From assembly GCA_023424015.1 (NCBI GenBank), contig JAFAEM010000006.1:248001-312000 (forward strand): DNA of 64,000 nt, written 5' to 3'. Under the pieces are notes generated by a model. That model was not told the DNA's origin. It did not search any database and saw only the letters and a program-made list of their open reading frames with translations. The stretch comes from Bacteroidota bacterium (GTDB lineage: Bacteria > Bacteroidota > Bacteroidia > Chitinophagales > Chitinophagaceae). Within the stretch, counting starts at the first letter, position 1. Each line of letters starts with the position of its first letter. Shown here in pieces: positions 15,060 to 23,642 of the stretch. Position numbers and translations under genes: made by a program.

Positions 15060-17015
15060 ATGGAAATTATACCCGGACCTTTGTTAAAAACCATCGATTC
15101 GCCCGCCGACCTCAAAAAATTGCCGCGTGAAAAACTTCACCAGGTATGTGATGAGCTTCGCCAGTATATTATTGATGTGGTAAGCGTACATGGCGGCCAT
15201 TTTGGAGCCAGCCTGGGTGTAGTGGAGCTGACCACAGCCCTTCATTATGTTTATAATACTCCTTACGATCAGTTGGTTTGGGACGTTGGCCACCAGGCTT
15301 ACGGACATAAGATCCTGACCGGCCGCCGGGAAAGCTTTGTCAGCAACCGCAAATTCAATGGCATAAGCGGCTTCCCCAAGCGCAGTGAAAGTGAATATGA
15401 TACATTTGGTGTAGGTCACTCCTCCACTTCTATCTCCGCCGCACTGGGAATGGCCATGGCGGCTAAATACAAGGGTGAAACCGACCGGAAATGTGTGGCC
15501 GTGATAGGCGATGGGGCCATGACGGCAGGCCTTGCTTTTGAAGGCATGAACCACGCTGGTGTGGCCGATACCGACCTGTTGATTATATTGAACGATAATA
15601 ATATGGGCATCGACCCCAATGTTGGCGCCTTAAAAGAATATCTTACCGACATCACCACTTCCCCCACCTATAACAAGGTAAAAGACGATGTCTGGAAATT
15701 GCTGGGAAAATTACCGGTGGGAAAAAATTTCAGTCGTGCCATGGGCCATAAGCTCGCTGAGGGTTTAAAAGGCATGGTGAGCAGCAGTGCCAACCTGTTT
15801 GAAGCTCTTAAGCTTCGCTACTTCGGTCCTATCGACGGCCACAACGTAGCCAAGCTGGTCGATACCTTAAAAGATCTTCGCGAAATACCCGGTCCCAAGT
15901 TGTTGCATGTGGTAACGGTAAAAGGCAAAGGTTATGCCCTGGCCGAAAAAGACCAGACCAAATGGCATGCACCCGGCCTGTTTGATAAGATCACCGGAGA
16001 AATCCAAAAAAAGAAATTTGATCTTCCTCAGCCGCCTAAGTACCAAGACGTATTTGGGTATACCATCATTGAGCTGGCTGAAAAGAATAATCGCATTTTT
16101 GGTATCACACCGGCCATGCCTTCCGGCTGTTCTCTAAAATATATGATGGAAAAAATGCCGGACCGCGCATTTGATGTCGGTATCGCTGAACAGCATGCGG
16201 TAACAGTAAGTGCCGGTATGGCTACGCAAGGCATGAAAGTGTTTTGCAATATCTACTCTTCATTTATGCAGCGCGCCTACGACCAGGTGATACATGATGT
16301 GGCTATTCAGAAACTGCCGGTCATCTTCTGTCTCGATCGTGCGGGGCTGGTTGGTGACGATGGTCCCACCCACCACGGGGCTTATGATATTGCCTACATG
16401 CGCTGCATCCCCAATATGATCGTGAGTGCGCCGATGAATGAAAGCGAGTTACGCAACCTGATGTACACAGCGCAACTGGAAAGCACCAAACTTCCTTTTG
16501 TGATAAGATATCCCCGCGGTGAAGGCGTTATGCCCGACCTGCCACCTGAACAGGGCGGATGGAAAACGGAAATGAAGGAGATACCGATCGGAAAAGGACG
16601 AAAAATAAAAGATGGTAGTGAGATTGCCATTTTAAGCATTGGTCATCCCGGCAATTTCGCCGCGGCTGCTATCCGTGAGTCAAAAAATGATGGCCTCAAT
16701 CCGGCACATTACGATATGCGTTTCGCAAAACCGCTGGATGAAGAACTGTTGCACGAGGTGCTGCAGAAATTTGAGAAGATCATCACGGTGGAAGATGGCT
16801 GTATAGAAGGTGGTTTTGGTTCCGCCATACTTGAATTCATGGCGCAGCATAATTACAAAAACAATGTTCGCATACTGGGTATTCCCGACACTATTGTTGA
16901 ACACGGCACTCCAAAAGAACTGCAGCGGGAATGTGGCTATGATGCCCGTGCGATCGCGGAAGCGATAAGGGATATGATGAATACTACGGTGAAGATTGAA
17001 GAAATGCTTCAATAA
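15060..17015 (+). CDS. dxs: 1-deoxy-D-xylulose-5-phosphate synthase
   Basis: A 651-residue thiamine-diphosphate enzyme that condenses pyruvate with glyceraldehyde-3-phosphate, the first step of the MEP isoprenoid pathway, in the cytoplasm. Visible marks: HGGHFGASLGVVELTTALHY (substrate loop), GDGAMTAGLAFEGMNHAG (thiamine diphosphate and Mg binding, GDG...N type), and EQHAVTVSAGMA with the catalytic Glu. The C-terminal transketolase-like domain ends with GIPDTIVEHGTPKELQ. Length is typical. The ATG at 15060 precedes MEIIPGPLL. It supplies prenyl precursors for quinones, undecaprenyl phosphate and, potentially, the prenyltransferase at 9281. It appears to be a single-gene unit. Confidence 0.97.
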   Translation: MEIIPGPLLKTIDSPADLKKLPREKLHQVCDELRQYIIDVVSVHGGHFGASLGVVELTTALHYVYNTPYDQLVWDVGHQAYGHKILTGRRESFVSNRKFNGISGFPKRSESEYDTFGVGHSSTSISAALGMAMAAKYKGETDRKCVAVIGDGAMTAGLAFEGMNHAGVADTDLLIILNDNNMGIDPNVGALKEYLTDITTSPTYNKVKDDVWKLLGKLPVGKNFSRAMGHKLAEGLKGMVSSSANLFEALKLRYFGPIDGHNVAKLVDTLKDLREIPGPKLLHVVTVKGKGYALAEKDQTKWHAPGLFDKITGEIQKKKFDLPQPPKYQDVFGYTIIELAEKNNRIFGITPAMPSGCSLKYMMEKMPDRAFDVGIAEQHAVTVSAGMATQGMKVFCNIYSSFMQRAYDQVIHDVAIQKLPVIFCLDRAGLVGDDGPTHHGAYDIAYMRCIPNMIVSAPMNESELRNLMYTAQLESTKLPFVIRYPRGEGVMPDLPPEQGGWKTEMKEIPIGKGRKIKDGSEIAILSIGHPGNFAAAAIRESKNDGLNPAHYDMRFAKPLDEELLHEVLQKFEKIITVEDGCIEGGFGSAILEFMAQHNYKNNVRILGIPDTIVEHGTPKELQRECGYDARAIAEAIRDMMNTTVKIEEMLQ

Positions 17016-17268
17016 AGGGTGAATAGCAGGTAGGCATATTTCTGACGATGGGGATTTTTCATGCAAACTCCCAACCGTCTATCAGATAATTGCTATATGC
17101 TCCATCGGTACTGATACCACGAAGTATGTAAAACGTTGGGATTATGCAGTCGATTTTAGCGATTTAATATTTTTTAAGTATAAGCCAACGATGGCCTTAG
17201 TCGCCTGGCAGCCAAAATTTATTTTATGGATTTTCGTTAATAAAGCATCTGTTATTTATAGATAACTT

Positions 17269-17913
17269 ATGCTGAGAACACGTTTCCTGCTGCTGGCTTC
17301 TATTCTTCTCATCGCCACTGCCTGGCTATACTCTTCCGGTCCACGGGTGCAACTATCATCAGAGGCTAGGGATCCCAAACCTGAAGATATCTCCGTCGTC
17401 AACATCGGAAACCTTGGAAAGGCAAGAAACAAAGCAGTCGCTGCACGAGAATTTGTAAAACAGAAAGATTACAATGATAAGATCTGTTTTCTTTTAGACA
17501 TGAGCCTCCCTTCAGGACAGGCCAGATTTTTTGTTTTTGATCTTAAAAAAGACAGCCTGGTGAATGCCGGACTGGTTACCCATGGGCGCTGTTACCAGGA
17601 CTGGCTGGAAGGACGTAAGTACAGCAACACGATCGGCTCGGGATGCACATCTCTGGGGAAATACAAGATCGGCCATTCATACCATGGCCGTTTTGGTATT
17701 GCTTACAAATTGTATGGCCTGGATAAGACCAACAACAACGCATTTAAACGCTATGTTGTCCTGCACGCGCACGAATGTGTTCCTGAAACAGTCGTAGCGG
17801 ATGAGATCTGTCAAAGCGATGGCTGTCCCACGGTGTCGCCAGGTTTCCTGCGATACCTCAGGCAACTAATCGATGCTTCTAAAAAACCGATACTGCTTTG
17901 GGTCTACGATTAG
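17269..17913 (+). CDS. Murein L,D-transpeptidase catalytic domain family protein
   Basis: A 214-residue exported protein with an N-terminal hydrophobic segment (about 4-22, LLLASILLIATAWLYSSG) serving as signal or anchor. The central and C-terminal part matches the YkuD_2 family: FVFDLKKDSLVNAGLVTHGR, then GSGCTSLGKYKIG, VVLHAHECVPE and the catalytic-cysteine motif SDGCPTVSP. Members resemble L,D-transpeptidases that cross-link peptidoglycan; enzymatic proof for this subfamily is limited. The Cys in DGCPTV and His in LHAHE are in place. It stands alone downstream of dxs with a 253-bp gap and faces the OsmC gene convergently. Confidence 0.85.
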   Translation: MLRTRFLLLASILLIATAWLYSSGPRVQLSSEARDPKPEDISVVNIGNLGKARNKAVAAREFVKQKDYNDKICFLLDMSLPSGQARFFVFDLKKDSLVNAGLVTHGRCYQDWLEGRKYSNTIGSGCTSLGKYKIGHSYHGRFGIAYKLYGLDKTNNNAFKRYVVLHAHECVPETVVADEICQSDGCPTVSPGFLRYLRQLIDASKKPILLWVYD

Positions 17914-17961
17914 GTAAAACCAGCGTCACTAAGACTTATATGCCCTAAAAAATTTAGAAAA

Positions 17962-18378
17962 CTAGACCAGGCTTGCGTCCATGGTGATATTTGTGTTGAG
18001 CAATTTGCTGATCGGGCAGTTGGCTTTTGCCTCAGCTGCGCATTCAGCAAATTTAGCTGCATCTATACCAGGCACCGTGGCTTTTACTTCCAAATGGCTG
18101 CCCACGATGGCGCCAGCGGCCGGGTCGAGATCGATGGTGCACCGGGTATCAATATTATCGGCAGTAAAGCCGGCAGCGTTGAGTACAAAACTTAGTTTCA
18201 TCGAAAAGCAGCCTGCATGTGCCGCAGCCACCAGTTCCTCGGGGTTGGTACCGGTTCCTTCTTCAAAACGGCTTTTAAAAGAATACTGTGTGTTGTTTAG
18301 AATGCCAGATTGGGTAGAATTAGTGCCCTTTCCTTCTTTTCCTGAACCTTTCCAGTTTGCAGTTGCAAATCTTTTCAT
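17962..18378 (-). CDS. OsmC-family peroxiredoxin
   Basis: A 138-residue OsmC-type protein, a cytosolic thiol peroxidase that reduces organic hydroperoxides. The two redox cysteines are in HAGCFSM (about residue 57) and ANCPISK (about 121). The N-terminal strand (ATANWKGSGKEGKGTNSTQSG) and GTNPEELVAAAHAGCF are family hallmarks. It lies 21 bp downstream of scpA in the same direction, so the two may share a message, although their functions are unrelated. Confidence 0.93.
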   Translation of the reverse strand: MKRFATANWKGSGKEGKGTNSTQSGILNNTQYSFKSRFEEGTGTNPEELVAAAHAGCFSMKLSFVLNAAGFTADNIDTRCTIDLDPAAGAIVGSHLEVKATVPGIDAAKFAECAAEAKANCPISKLLNTNITMDASLV

Positions 18379-18399
18379 GATTAAAGTTTTTTAAATGTA

Positions 18400-19242
18400 T
18401 TAGGATTCCCCAACCGGCTCATCGGGAGCGGTGGGATTTTCTTCTTCCAGTTCTGCCAGTCTTTGTTCCGGCTCATTGTATTCAATGATAAAATTATTCC
18501 GCCCTTCACCTATCATGATCTTCAAAAACTTGCCCTGCACCAGTTCGAGCAGTGAAAGGAACAAAAAAATCGCATGTACCCGGTTCTCGGTCTTTTCAAA
18601 TATTTTTTCAAATGCCAGCGTCTTTTCCTCACGGGCCAGTGAAAGCATTTCCTGTCGACTGGTTTCCATCGTGTACCTGTACTGCACTACTGTGTGAACA
18701 GGTTTGTTGATCCTGTCGGAATATTTCTGCATGGCCTTTTCAAAGGCCTTCATCAATTTGAAGATGGTAATATTTTGGATCTCGGTGCCCTCTCCTGCTT
18801 CTTCTCCGATGTGCGACAATTCTTTATGGATATTCCCACGTTTTACCATCAACATACGCATGGCTTCCATCTCCGCCATTTGTGCGGATGCTTCCTTAAA
18901 TTTTTTGTATTCAAGGATCTTGTTTACCAGTTCTTCGCGCGGATCAATCTCGTTACCCTGCGCATCCAGTTCCTTGCGTGGAAGGAGCATTTTGGCTTTT
19001 ATGCGCATCAGGGTGGATACAAACAGGATGAACTCGCTTGATAATTCGATGTTCACTGCTTCCTGCTGGTGTATATAATCCAGGAAATCATTTGTGATCC
19101 GAGTGATGGGAATATTATAAATATCCAGCTCGTCCCTTTCAATAAAGAATAAAAGCAGATCAAACGGGCCTTCAAACTGTGCGAGCTTGATCTGGTAAGA
19201 AGTATTGTTCACGTTCAGCTTATGTTTAGATAAAGCGGCCAT
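18400..19242 (-). CDS. scpA: Segregation and condensation protein A (kleisin)
   Basis: A 280-residue kleisin that bridges SMC heads with ScpB in the chromosome condensin complex. The N-terminal signature YQIKLAQFEGPFDLLLFFIERDELDIYNIPIT is characteristic; a middle coiled region and a C-terminal winged-helix segment (EKTLAFEKIFEKTENRVHAIFLFLSLLELVQGKFLKI) follow. The acidic tail (LAELEEENPTAPDEPVGES) is a common feature. The partners scpB and smc are not in the window. The -7 promoter upstream implies an unusually long leader of about 115 nt compared with other genes here. Confidence 0.93.
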   Translation of the reverse strand: MAALSKHKLNVNNTSYQIKLAQFEGPFDLLLFFIERDELDIYNIPITRITNDFLDYIHQQEAVNIELSSEFILFVSTLMRIKAKMLLPRKELDAQGNEIDPREELVNKILEYKKFKEASAQMAEMEAMRMLMVKRGNIHKELSHIGEEAGEGTEIQNITIFKLMKAFEKAMQKYSDRINKPVHTVVQYRYTMETSRQEMLSLAREEKTLAFEKIFEKTENRVHAIFLFLSLLELVQGKFLKIMIGEGRNNFIIEYNEPEQRLAELEEENPTAPDEPVGES

Positions 19243-19363
19243 CGCTATTGATCTTTGAAAAAATCTTTGAGCATTTCACTACAATCCCATGCAAATTGAA
19301 TGCTCTGTTTTCAAAGTTCAATATTCAAATGGCTGCAGGCAGGTCGTAATAAATCCGCCCCTG

Positions 19364-19371
19364 CAAAAGTA
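19364..19371 (-). promoter_or_regulatory. -7 promoter element TACTTTTG upstream of scpA
   Basis: Exact TAnnTTTG match on the minus strand, followed by CAGGGGCGG. It is about 120 bp from the scpA start. In the leader a nine-codon frame (MLKDFFKDQ, stop) ends two bases before the scpA ATG. Confidence 0.5.
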
Positions 19372-19379
19372 AGGGAAAT

Positions 19380-19417
19380 ATGCTGCAGCGCAGGTCCGGC
19401 GGATCGCGCTGCAGCAT
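19380..19417 (-). terminator. Hairpin after mscL
   Basis: A perfect 12-bp inverted repeat (ATGCTGCAGCGC / GCGCTGCAGCAT) with a 14-nt loop, 13 bp after the mscL stop. A T-rich tract follows only on the plus strand (TTTATTTTTTT at 19431-19441, inside the mscL 3' end), so on the minus strand the hairpin lacks a good U tail. It probably still ends or stabilises the mscL message. Confidence 0.65.
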
Positions 19418-19430
19418 GTTTTACCCAGGT

Positions 19431-19799
19431 TTATTTTTTTAGGGAATCTCTTATTTCACGCAACAAAAGTATGTCCTCCGGTGTAGGCGCTGAAGCCGCT
19501 TCCTTCTTTTTAATTATTTTATTCATACCCTTCAATAACAGGAACAGTACAAAAGCAATCACGAGGAACTTGATTATTGCCGACAGGAAATTACCATACT
19601 TCACTGTTCCCCAGGCCAATTGGTTGATATCCTTGGCGCCTACAGCGTCAAGTGCAGGGGTCAGCAGCAACGGTGTGATCACATCATCAACCAAAGAAGA
19701 GATGATGGCTCCAAAAGCGCCGCCAATGATGACTGCAACGGCCAGGTCAACAACATTCCCCTTCATTGCAAAATCTCTGAATTCTTTTAGCATTCCCAT
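19431..19799 (-). CDS. mscL: Large-conductance mechanosensitive channel
   Basis: A 122-residue inner-membrane channel that opens under osmotic downshock. The N-terminal amphipathic helix and first transmembrane helix are canonical (LKEFRDFAMKGNVVDLAVAVIIGGAFGAIISSLVDDVITPLL). The second transmembrane helix is FLSAIIKFLVIAFVLFLLLKGMNKI. The charged C-terminal helix (LLLREIRDSLKK) is present. Two in-frame ATGs two codons apart can serve as start (MGMLKEF). It lies between ppk2 and scpA and has its own hairpin downstream. Confidence 0.96.
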   Translation of the reverse strand: MGMLKEFRDFAMKGNVVDLAVAVIIGGAFGAIISSLVDDVITPLLLTPALDAVGAKDINQLAWGTVKYGNFLSAIIKFLVIAFVLFLLLKGMNKIIKKKEAASAPTPEDILLLREIRDSLKK

Positions 19800-19890
19800 A
19801 ATTACAATTTTTGGTGATATGATAAAATAATAGTGAAGGTTCTACGAAACCATCAAACTACAAAAAAAACTTATTAAGAACGTTTGTTAT

Positions 19891-20634
19891 CTATTTTTTC
19901 AAACCAGGAAACTTCATGTCCAGATTTTTTAGTGTATCCCGCAGCGCCAGGGCGACTACATATTCTTTATACCAGTTTTGATCAGCCGGTACGATCATCC
20001 ATTCGGGTTTATTGCATTTCTCAAAGCAATCCTGGTACATCTGCATATAATTGTCCCAAAGTTTGGCTTCTTCCAAATCCTTTTCATTGTATTTCCACAT
20101 TTTTGCGGGATCCTTCATTCGTTCTGCCAGTCTTTCCTGTTGTTCTTCCGGGGAGATATGGAGATATATCTTCAGAATCTTTGTGGAATTATGCTCCTGC
20201 AATAATTCCTCAAAATCATTGATCGCCTTTATTCTTTTGGCCGCGGTGGCATCATCACACCATTGGTGTACACGAGTGACGATGATATCTTCGTAGTGCG
20301 AACGGTTAAAAACCTGGATCATTCCTTTGGCTGGCGTATGCCGGTGGATGCGCCAAAGAAAGTCGTGGCTTAGTTCCTCCTCTGTCGGCGCTTTGAAAGA
20401 AACGACTTTCACGCCCTGGGGATTCATATTGCCGAGAACATCCCGGATCAATCCGTCCTTACCGCTTGCATCCATGCCCTGTATCACCACCAGGATTGCA
20501 TGTTTACCCTCCGCATAGAGGAGGTTCTGTAATTCATCCAGCTCCTCCAGTATGGCCAGGGTTTTCTCTTTGATCTCATTTTTATTCAATTCCTGCGGCG
20601 CCCTTGTGCCGATATCACGTAAGACAATACTCAT
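19891..20634 (-). CDS. Polyphosphate:nucleotide phosphotransferase, PPK2 family
   Basis: A 247-residue PPK2-type kinase that transfers phosphate between inorganic polyphosphate and nucleotides in the cytoplasm. Walker A is GMDASGKDGLIRDVLG; Walker B and the lid region follow in GMIQVFNRSHYEDIIVTRVH and ERLAERMKDPAKMWKYNEKDL. The start is placed at MSIVLRDIG (20634); the longer frame of 18 extra residues lacks family similarity. It is a single-domain enzyme of the length usual for nucleoside diphosphate or monophosphate kinase types; which direction and nucleotide dominate cannot be told from sequence. It lies just downstream of the frr terminator. Confidence 0.92.
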   Translation of the reverse strand: MSIVLRDIGTRAPQELNKNEIKEKTLAILEELDELQNLLYAEGKHAILVVIQGMDASGKDGLIRDVLGNMNPQGVKVVSFKAPTEEELSHDFLWRIHRHTPAKGMIQVFNRSHYEDIIVTRVHQWCDDATAAKRIKAINDFEELLQEHNSTKILKIYLHISPEEQQERLAERMKDPAKMWKYNEKDLEEAKLWDNYMQMYQDCFEKCNKPEWMIVPADQNWYKEYVVALALRDTLKNLDMKFPGLKK

Positions 20635-20657
20635 GTTTAGAATTACTTTTCTACAAT

Positions 20658-20686
20658 TTAAAAAAATAGCGGCGCAATGCGCCGCC
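20658..20686 (-). terminator. Rho-independent terminator of frr
   Basis: On the minus strand a GC-rich stem (GCGGCG / CGCCGC, extendable by two pairs) is followed by TATTTTTTT. It lies 30 bp after the frr stop codon. Confidence 0.85.
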
Positions 20687-20715
20687 AAACTATTGTCGGA
20701 ATGATCACGAAGAGA

Positions 20716-21279
20716 TCAAACTGCCATAATTTCTTTTTCCTTCGAAGAAAGGTGCTTATCTATCTGGCTGATAAATTTATCCGTAACACCCTGCACTTCA
20801 GCTTCAGAATCCTTGGCAGCATCTTCACTGAGTCCATTTTTCTGCAGCTTTTTAATGCCTTCGATCGCGTCGCGACGAATATTACGAACGGCAACTTTGG
20901 AGTGTTCTCCTTCCGCCTGGCATCTTTTTACAAGTTCTTTTCTTCTTTCTTCTGTAAGGGGAGGCATAAACAACCTGATCAGCGCGCCATCATTCTGCGG
21001 CGTTACACCCAGGTTTGCATTAATAATCGCCCTTTCGATCGGCTGCAACATATTTTTTTCCCAGGGCTGAATGGTCAGTGTACGGGCATCTGAAACACTG
21101 ATATTTGCTACCTGGTTGATCGGCATCGGCGAACCGTAATAATCCACCACAACACCATCCAGCATTTGGGGATTTGCCTTACCCGCACGTATCTTGACAA
21201 GTTCTGCTTCCAGGTGATTGATCGCTTTTTTCATCAATTCCTCGGCGCCCTGGATAATTTTTGAGGTATCGTCTGTCAT
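20716..21279 (-). CDS. frr: Ribosome recycling factor
   Basis: A 187-residue ribosome recycling factor, which with EF-G splits post-termination ribosomes. Signature stretches: INHLEAELVKIRAGKANPQMLDGVVVDYYGSPMPINQVANISV near the start, and MPPLTEERRKELVKRCQAEGEHSKVAVRNIRRDA in the middle. Full length and colinear with the family. The ATG of MTDDTSK (21279) is preferred over a TTG three codons earlier. pyrH, its usual neighbour, is not adjacent. Flanked by a -7 promoter and a strong terminator, it appears monocistronic. Confidence 0.97.
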   Translation of the reverse strand: MTDDTSKIIQGAEELMKKAINHLEAELVKIRAGKANPQMLDGVVVDYYGSPMPINQVANISVSDARTLTIQPWEKNMLQPIERAIINANLGVTPQNDGALIRLFMPPLTEERRKELVKRCQAEGEHSKVAVRNIRRDAIEGIKKLQKNGLSEDAAKDSEAEVQGVTDKFISQIDKHLSSKEKEIMAV

Positions 21280-21299
21280 AAGATTCAAAAATTGAGAGG

Positions 21300-21307
21300 C
21301 AAAGCTA
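21300..21307 (-). promoter_or_regulatory. -7 promoter element TAGCTTTG of frr
   Basis: Exact TAnnTTTG match on the minus strand, 20 bp before the frr ATG, giving an expected leader of about 15 nt. Confidence 0.55.
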
Positions 21308-21334
21308 ATAAAATATGCACATTAAAAATGTCAT

Positions 21335-21360
21335 GAAAAATTACGGGACCAACAAGGTCC
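21335..21360 (-). terminator. Possible terminator of the wecA-like gene
   Basis: A five-pair stem GGACC / GGTCC with a five-base loop, followed on the minus strand by CGTAATTTTTC. Weak stem but well placed, 40 bp after the stop. Confidence 0.45.
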
Positions 21361-21400
21361 TGTTTAAAAAATTATTGACTGGTGTAAAGGAGATTCAAAC

Positions 21401-22534
21401 TCAATTATGATCAGCCGTTGCAGCTTCCTGGCTGAACGTTACCACTTTCGAAGCAGGCTTGAGTTCGGTAGTACCCATGCGCTTTGCAATTGTAATAGTG
21501 GTACGTCTGGGTCTGCGGTAATACAGGAAACCGAAACCCATAAACGATATGCAAAGCATACTCAGCAGCAGGTAAGTAGGCCCGATCGAACGTGAAGTAT
21601 AAGCCATGACAACAAAAGCAACATTAATACCTACACTAAGCAGTGTGATGGCAGCATGGCCCAGCCCCCAGTTCATCAGCAGGTGATGAATATGGTTACG
21701 GTCGGGTGTGAATGGAGATTTGCCCTTATAGATACGAACAGCAAAAACTCGCAGTGTATCCAGCAGGGGTACGATCAATATTGAGAAACCAATCGCCACA
21801 GCCGACTCAATGGGTATAAGACCGGCAGGATCGCTGGCAATGTTGATAAATTTAATAACGAGAATAGAATTGATAAGGCCGATCATCAGTGATCCTGAGT
21901 CGCCCATGAATATTTTGGCTGGATGATGATTGAAAATAAGAAAAGCAACAAGGCTTCCGCATAATGAATATGCCAGCAATGCATAGGCCTGGTAACCCGC
22001 CATAAAGAAATAGGTTCCAAACACCAGCATAGTCATGATGCCAAGGCTGGCCGCCAGCCCGTCAATACCATCAATTAGGTTGAATGAGTTGATAACCACG
22101 ATGATAGTCAGGTAGGTCATCGCCAGTGAAAAGGCCTCGGGTACATCATCAAACCCAAAAAGGCCATACATACTATCGAGGCGGATACCACCCAGATGAA
22201 TAATGATGGAAGCTGCTACTACCTGGCCGATAAACTTCTTGCTGGCCGACAACACTACCAGGTCGTCTTTTAATCCCAAAAAGAAAATTACAAGTGCCGC
22301 AGCAAAAAAGTATTGAAACTCAGGATTCAGGTAACCCTGGATGGATAATAATGCAGCTAAAAGAAAGCCTCCGAAAATCCCGACGCCACCCAGCGAAGTG
22401 ACAGCATGTGTATGAACTTTTCTTTCATCCGGAACGTCGTATAATTTTTTCTGTTCTGCAATTTGCAAAACAACTGGTATAGCCAGGAAAGATATTATGA
22501 AAGAAACAGAAGCTGTTAACAATACATCTAGCAT
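21401..22534 (-). CDS. WecA/MraY-family undecaprenyl-phosphate sugar-1-phosphate transferase
   Basis: A 377-residue polytopic inner-membrane enzyme with about ten to eleven hydrophobic segments. It would transfer a UDP-amino-sugar phosphate to undecaprenyl phosphate, starting O-antigen, capsule or teichoic-type polymer synthesis. Family motifs: VPDERKVHTHAVTSLGGVGIFGG, NLIDGIDGLAASLG (catalytic Asp pair), KIFMGDSGSLMIG and TPDRNHIHHLLMNWGLGH, the last two typical of WecA rather than MraY. The start is the ATG of MLDVLLTASV, one codon inside the longest frame. A -7 promoter lies 20 bp upstream. No glycosyltransferase cluster is next to it, so it acts with genes elsewhere. Confidence 0.9.
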   Translation of the reverse strand: MLDVLLTASVSFIISFLAIPVVLQIAEQKKLYDVPDERKVHTHAVTSLGGVGIFGGFLLAALLSIQGYLNPEFQYFFAAALVIFFLGLKDDLVVLSASKKFIGQVVAASIIIHLGGIRLDSMYGLFGFDDVPEAFSLAMTYLTIIVVINSFNLIDGIDGLAASLGIMTMLVFGTYFFMAGYQAYALLAYSLCGSLVAFLIFNHHPAKIFMGDSGSLMIGLINSILVIKFINIASDPAGLIPIESAVAIGFSILIVPLLDTLRVFAVRIYKGKSPFTPDRNHIHHLLMNWGLGHAAITLLSVGINVAFVVMAYTSRSIGPTYLLLSMLCISFMGFGFLYYRRPRRTTITIAKRMGTTELKPASKVVTFSQEAATADHN

Positions 22535-22554
22535 CAAGCAGGGATTTACGGTTT

Positions 22555-22562
22555 CAAAAATA
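22555..22562 (-). promoter_or_regulatory. -7 promoter element TATTTTTG of the wecA-like gene
   Basis: Exact TAnnTTTG match on the minus strand, 20 bp before the ATG. Confidence 0.5.
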
Positions 22563-22767
22563 GGATTAACCCATTCAGATTTTCATTGGTTTTGATCTAT
22601 TTAATATCAGTCAAACATTAAACATCAACCCCACCAGGACCGTTTGGCTTAAAAACAGACTTTTATCACCGGATGGACTTTAATCAATAAAAAATGCGCA
22701 TTTTTGCAGCACTCTCAGGATATTTGAGGCGGCAAGATACAAAAAGTTTAAAAAGTTCCTAATTTTT

Positions 22768-23601
22768 ATGGCTGAGCTCAAGGCAATTGCATCACAAATA
22801 AGGCGAGATATCGTCAGAATGGTACATGGAAGCAGCAGTGGACACCCCGGTGGCTCACTGGGATGTACTGAGTATTTTACCGCCCTGTACTTCAAGGTAA
22901 TGAAGCACGATCCGGCTTTCAACATGGATGCCACTAACGAAGATGTGTTCGTGTTGTCCAATGGTCATATTTCACCCGTTTACTATGCTACCCTGGCAAG
23001 GTCGGGCTATTTTGACATAAAGGAGCTGGCCACTTTCCGTAAACTGAACTCGAGGCTGCAGGGCCACCCGGCCACCCACGAGCACCTGCCGGGTATCCGG
23101 ATTGCCAGCGGTTCCCTGGGCCAGGGCATGAGCGTAGCAATTGGTGCGGCTTTGGCAAAAAAGCTAAACAGTGATAATAACCTCGTGTTTTCGCTCCATG
23201 GCGATGGCGAACTGGACGAAGGACAGGTATGGGAAGCAATCATGTTCGCGGCTCATCATAAAGTAGACAACCTGATCTCTACCGTGGACTGGAACGGTCA
23301 GCAGATCGACGGCCCTACAGACAAAGTAATGAGTCTGGGTAATATCAAAGAAAAGTTCGAAGCCTTTGGCTGGACCACCCTCGAAATGAACGGCAACGAT
23401 ATGGATGATGTGGTGGCCACACTTGAAAAAGCAAAAACGCTTACCGGCAAGGGTAAACCAATCGGTATCATGATGCATACAGAGATGGGCAAAGGGGTTG
23501 ACTTTATGGAAGGCTCACACGAATGGCATGGTATAGCGCCTAATGATGAACAACTGGCGAAGGCGCTGGCGCAGTTGGAGGAAACGTTGGGGGACTACTA
23601 G
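22768..23601 (+). CDS. Transketolase, N-terminal (thiamine-diphosphate-binding) subunit
   Basis: A 277-residue protein equal to the first third to half of transketolase. It contains the PP domain: SSGHPGGSLGCTEYFTALYF, the substrate loop GHPATHEHLPGIRIASGSLGQGMSVAIGAALA, and the thiamine diphosphate motif HGDGELDEGQVWEAIMFAAHHKVDNLISTVDWN. Split transketolases made of two polypeptides are common in bacteria and archaea, usually with the C-terminal gene directly downstream. Here the next gene is an unrelated permease on the other strand, so the partner subunit must be encoded elsewhere. A CATTTTTG sequence (22699-22706) may be a weak -7 element. The 3' flank is a repeat-rich region. Confidence 0.9.
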   Translation: MAELKAIASQIRRDIVRMVHGSSSGHPGGSLGCTEYFTALYFKVMKHDPAFNMDATNEDVFVLSNGHISPVYYATLARSGYFDIKELATFRKLNSRLQGHPATHEHLPGIRIASGSLGQGMSVAIGAALAKKLNSDNNLVFSLHGDGELDEGQVWEAIMFAAHHKVDNLISTVDWNGQQIDGPTDKVMSLGNIKEKFEAFGWTTLEMNGNDMDDVVATLEKAKTLTGKGKPIGIMMHTEMGKGVDFMEGSHEWHGIAPNDEQLAKALAQLEETLGDY

Positions 23602-23642
23602 TGTTGAGTCGACCTTATTTTGACCGTTCCTTTTATTTTAGC

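Noticed and set aside
17023..17265. An open frame of about 80 codons (contains KYVKRWDYAVDFSDLIFFKYKP) between dxs and the L,D-transpeptidase-like gene
   Set aside because: It has no usable start codon near its beginning, no recognisable family and no promoter or ribosome site. It could be a remnant but I cannot support a gene. The rest of the 253-bp gap shows no hairpin or repeat.
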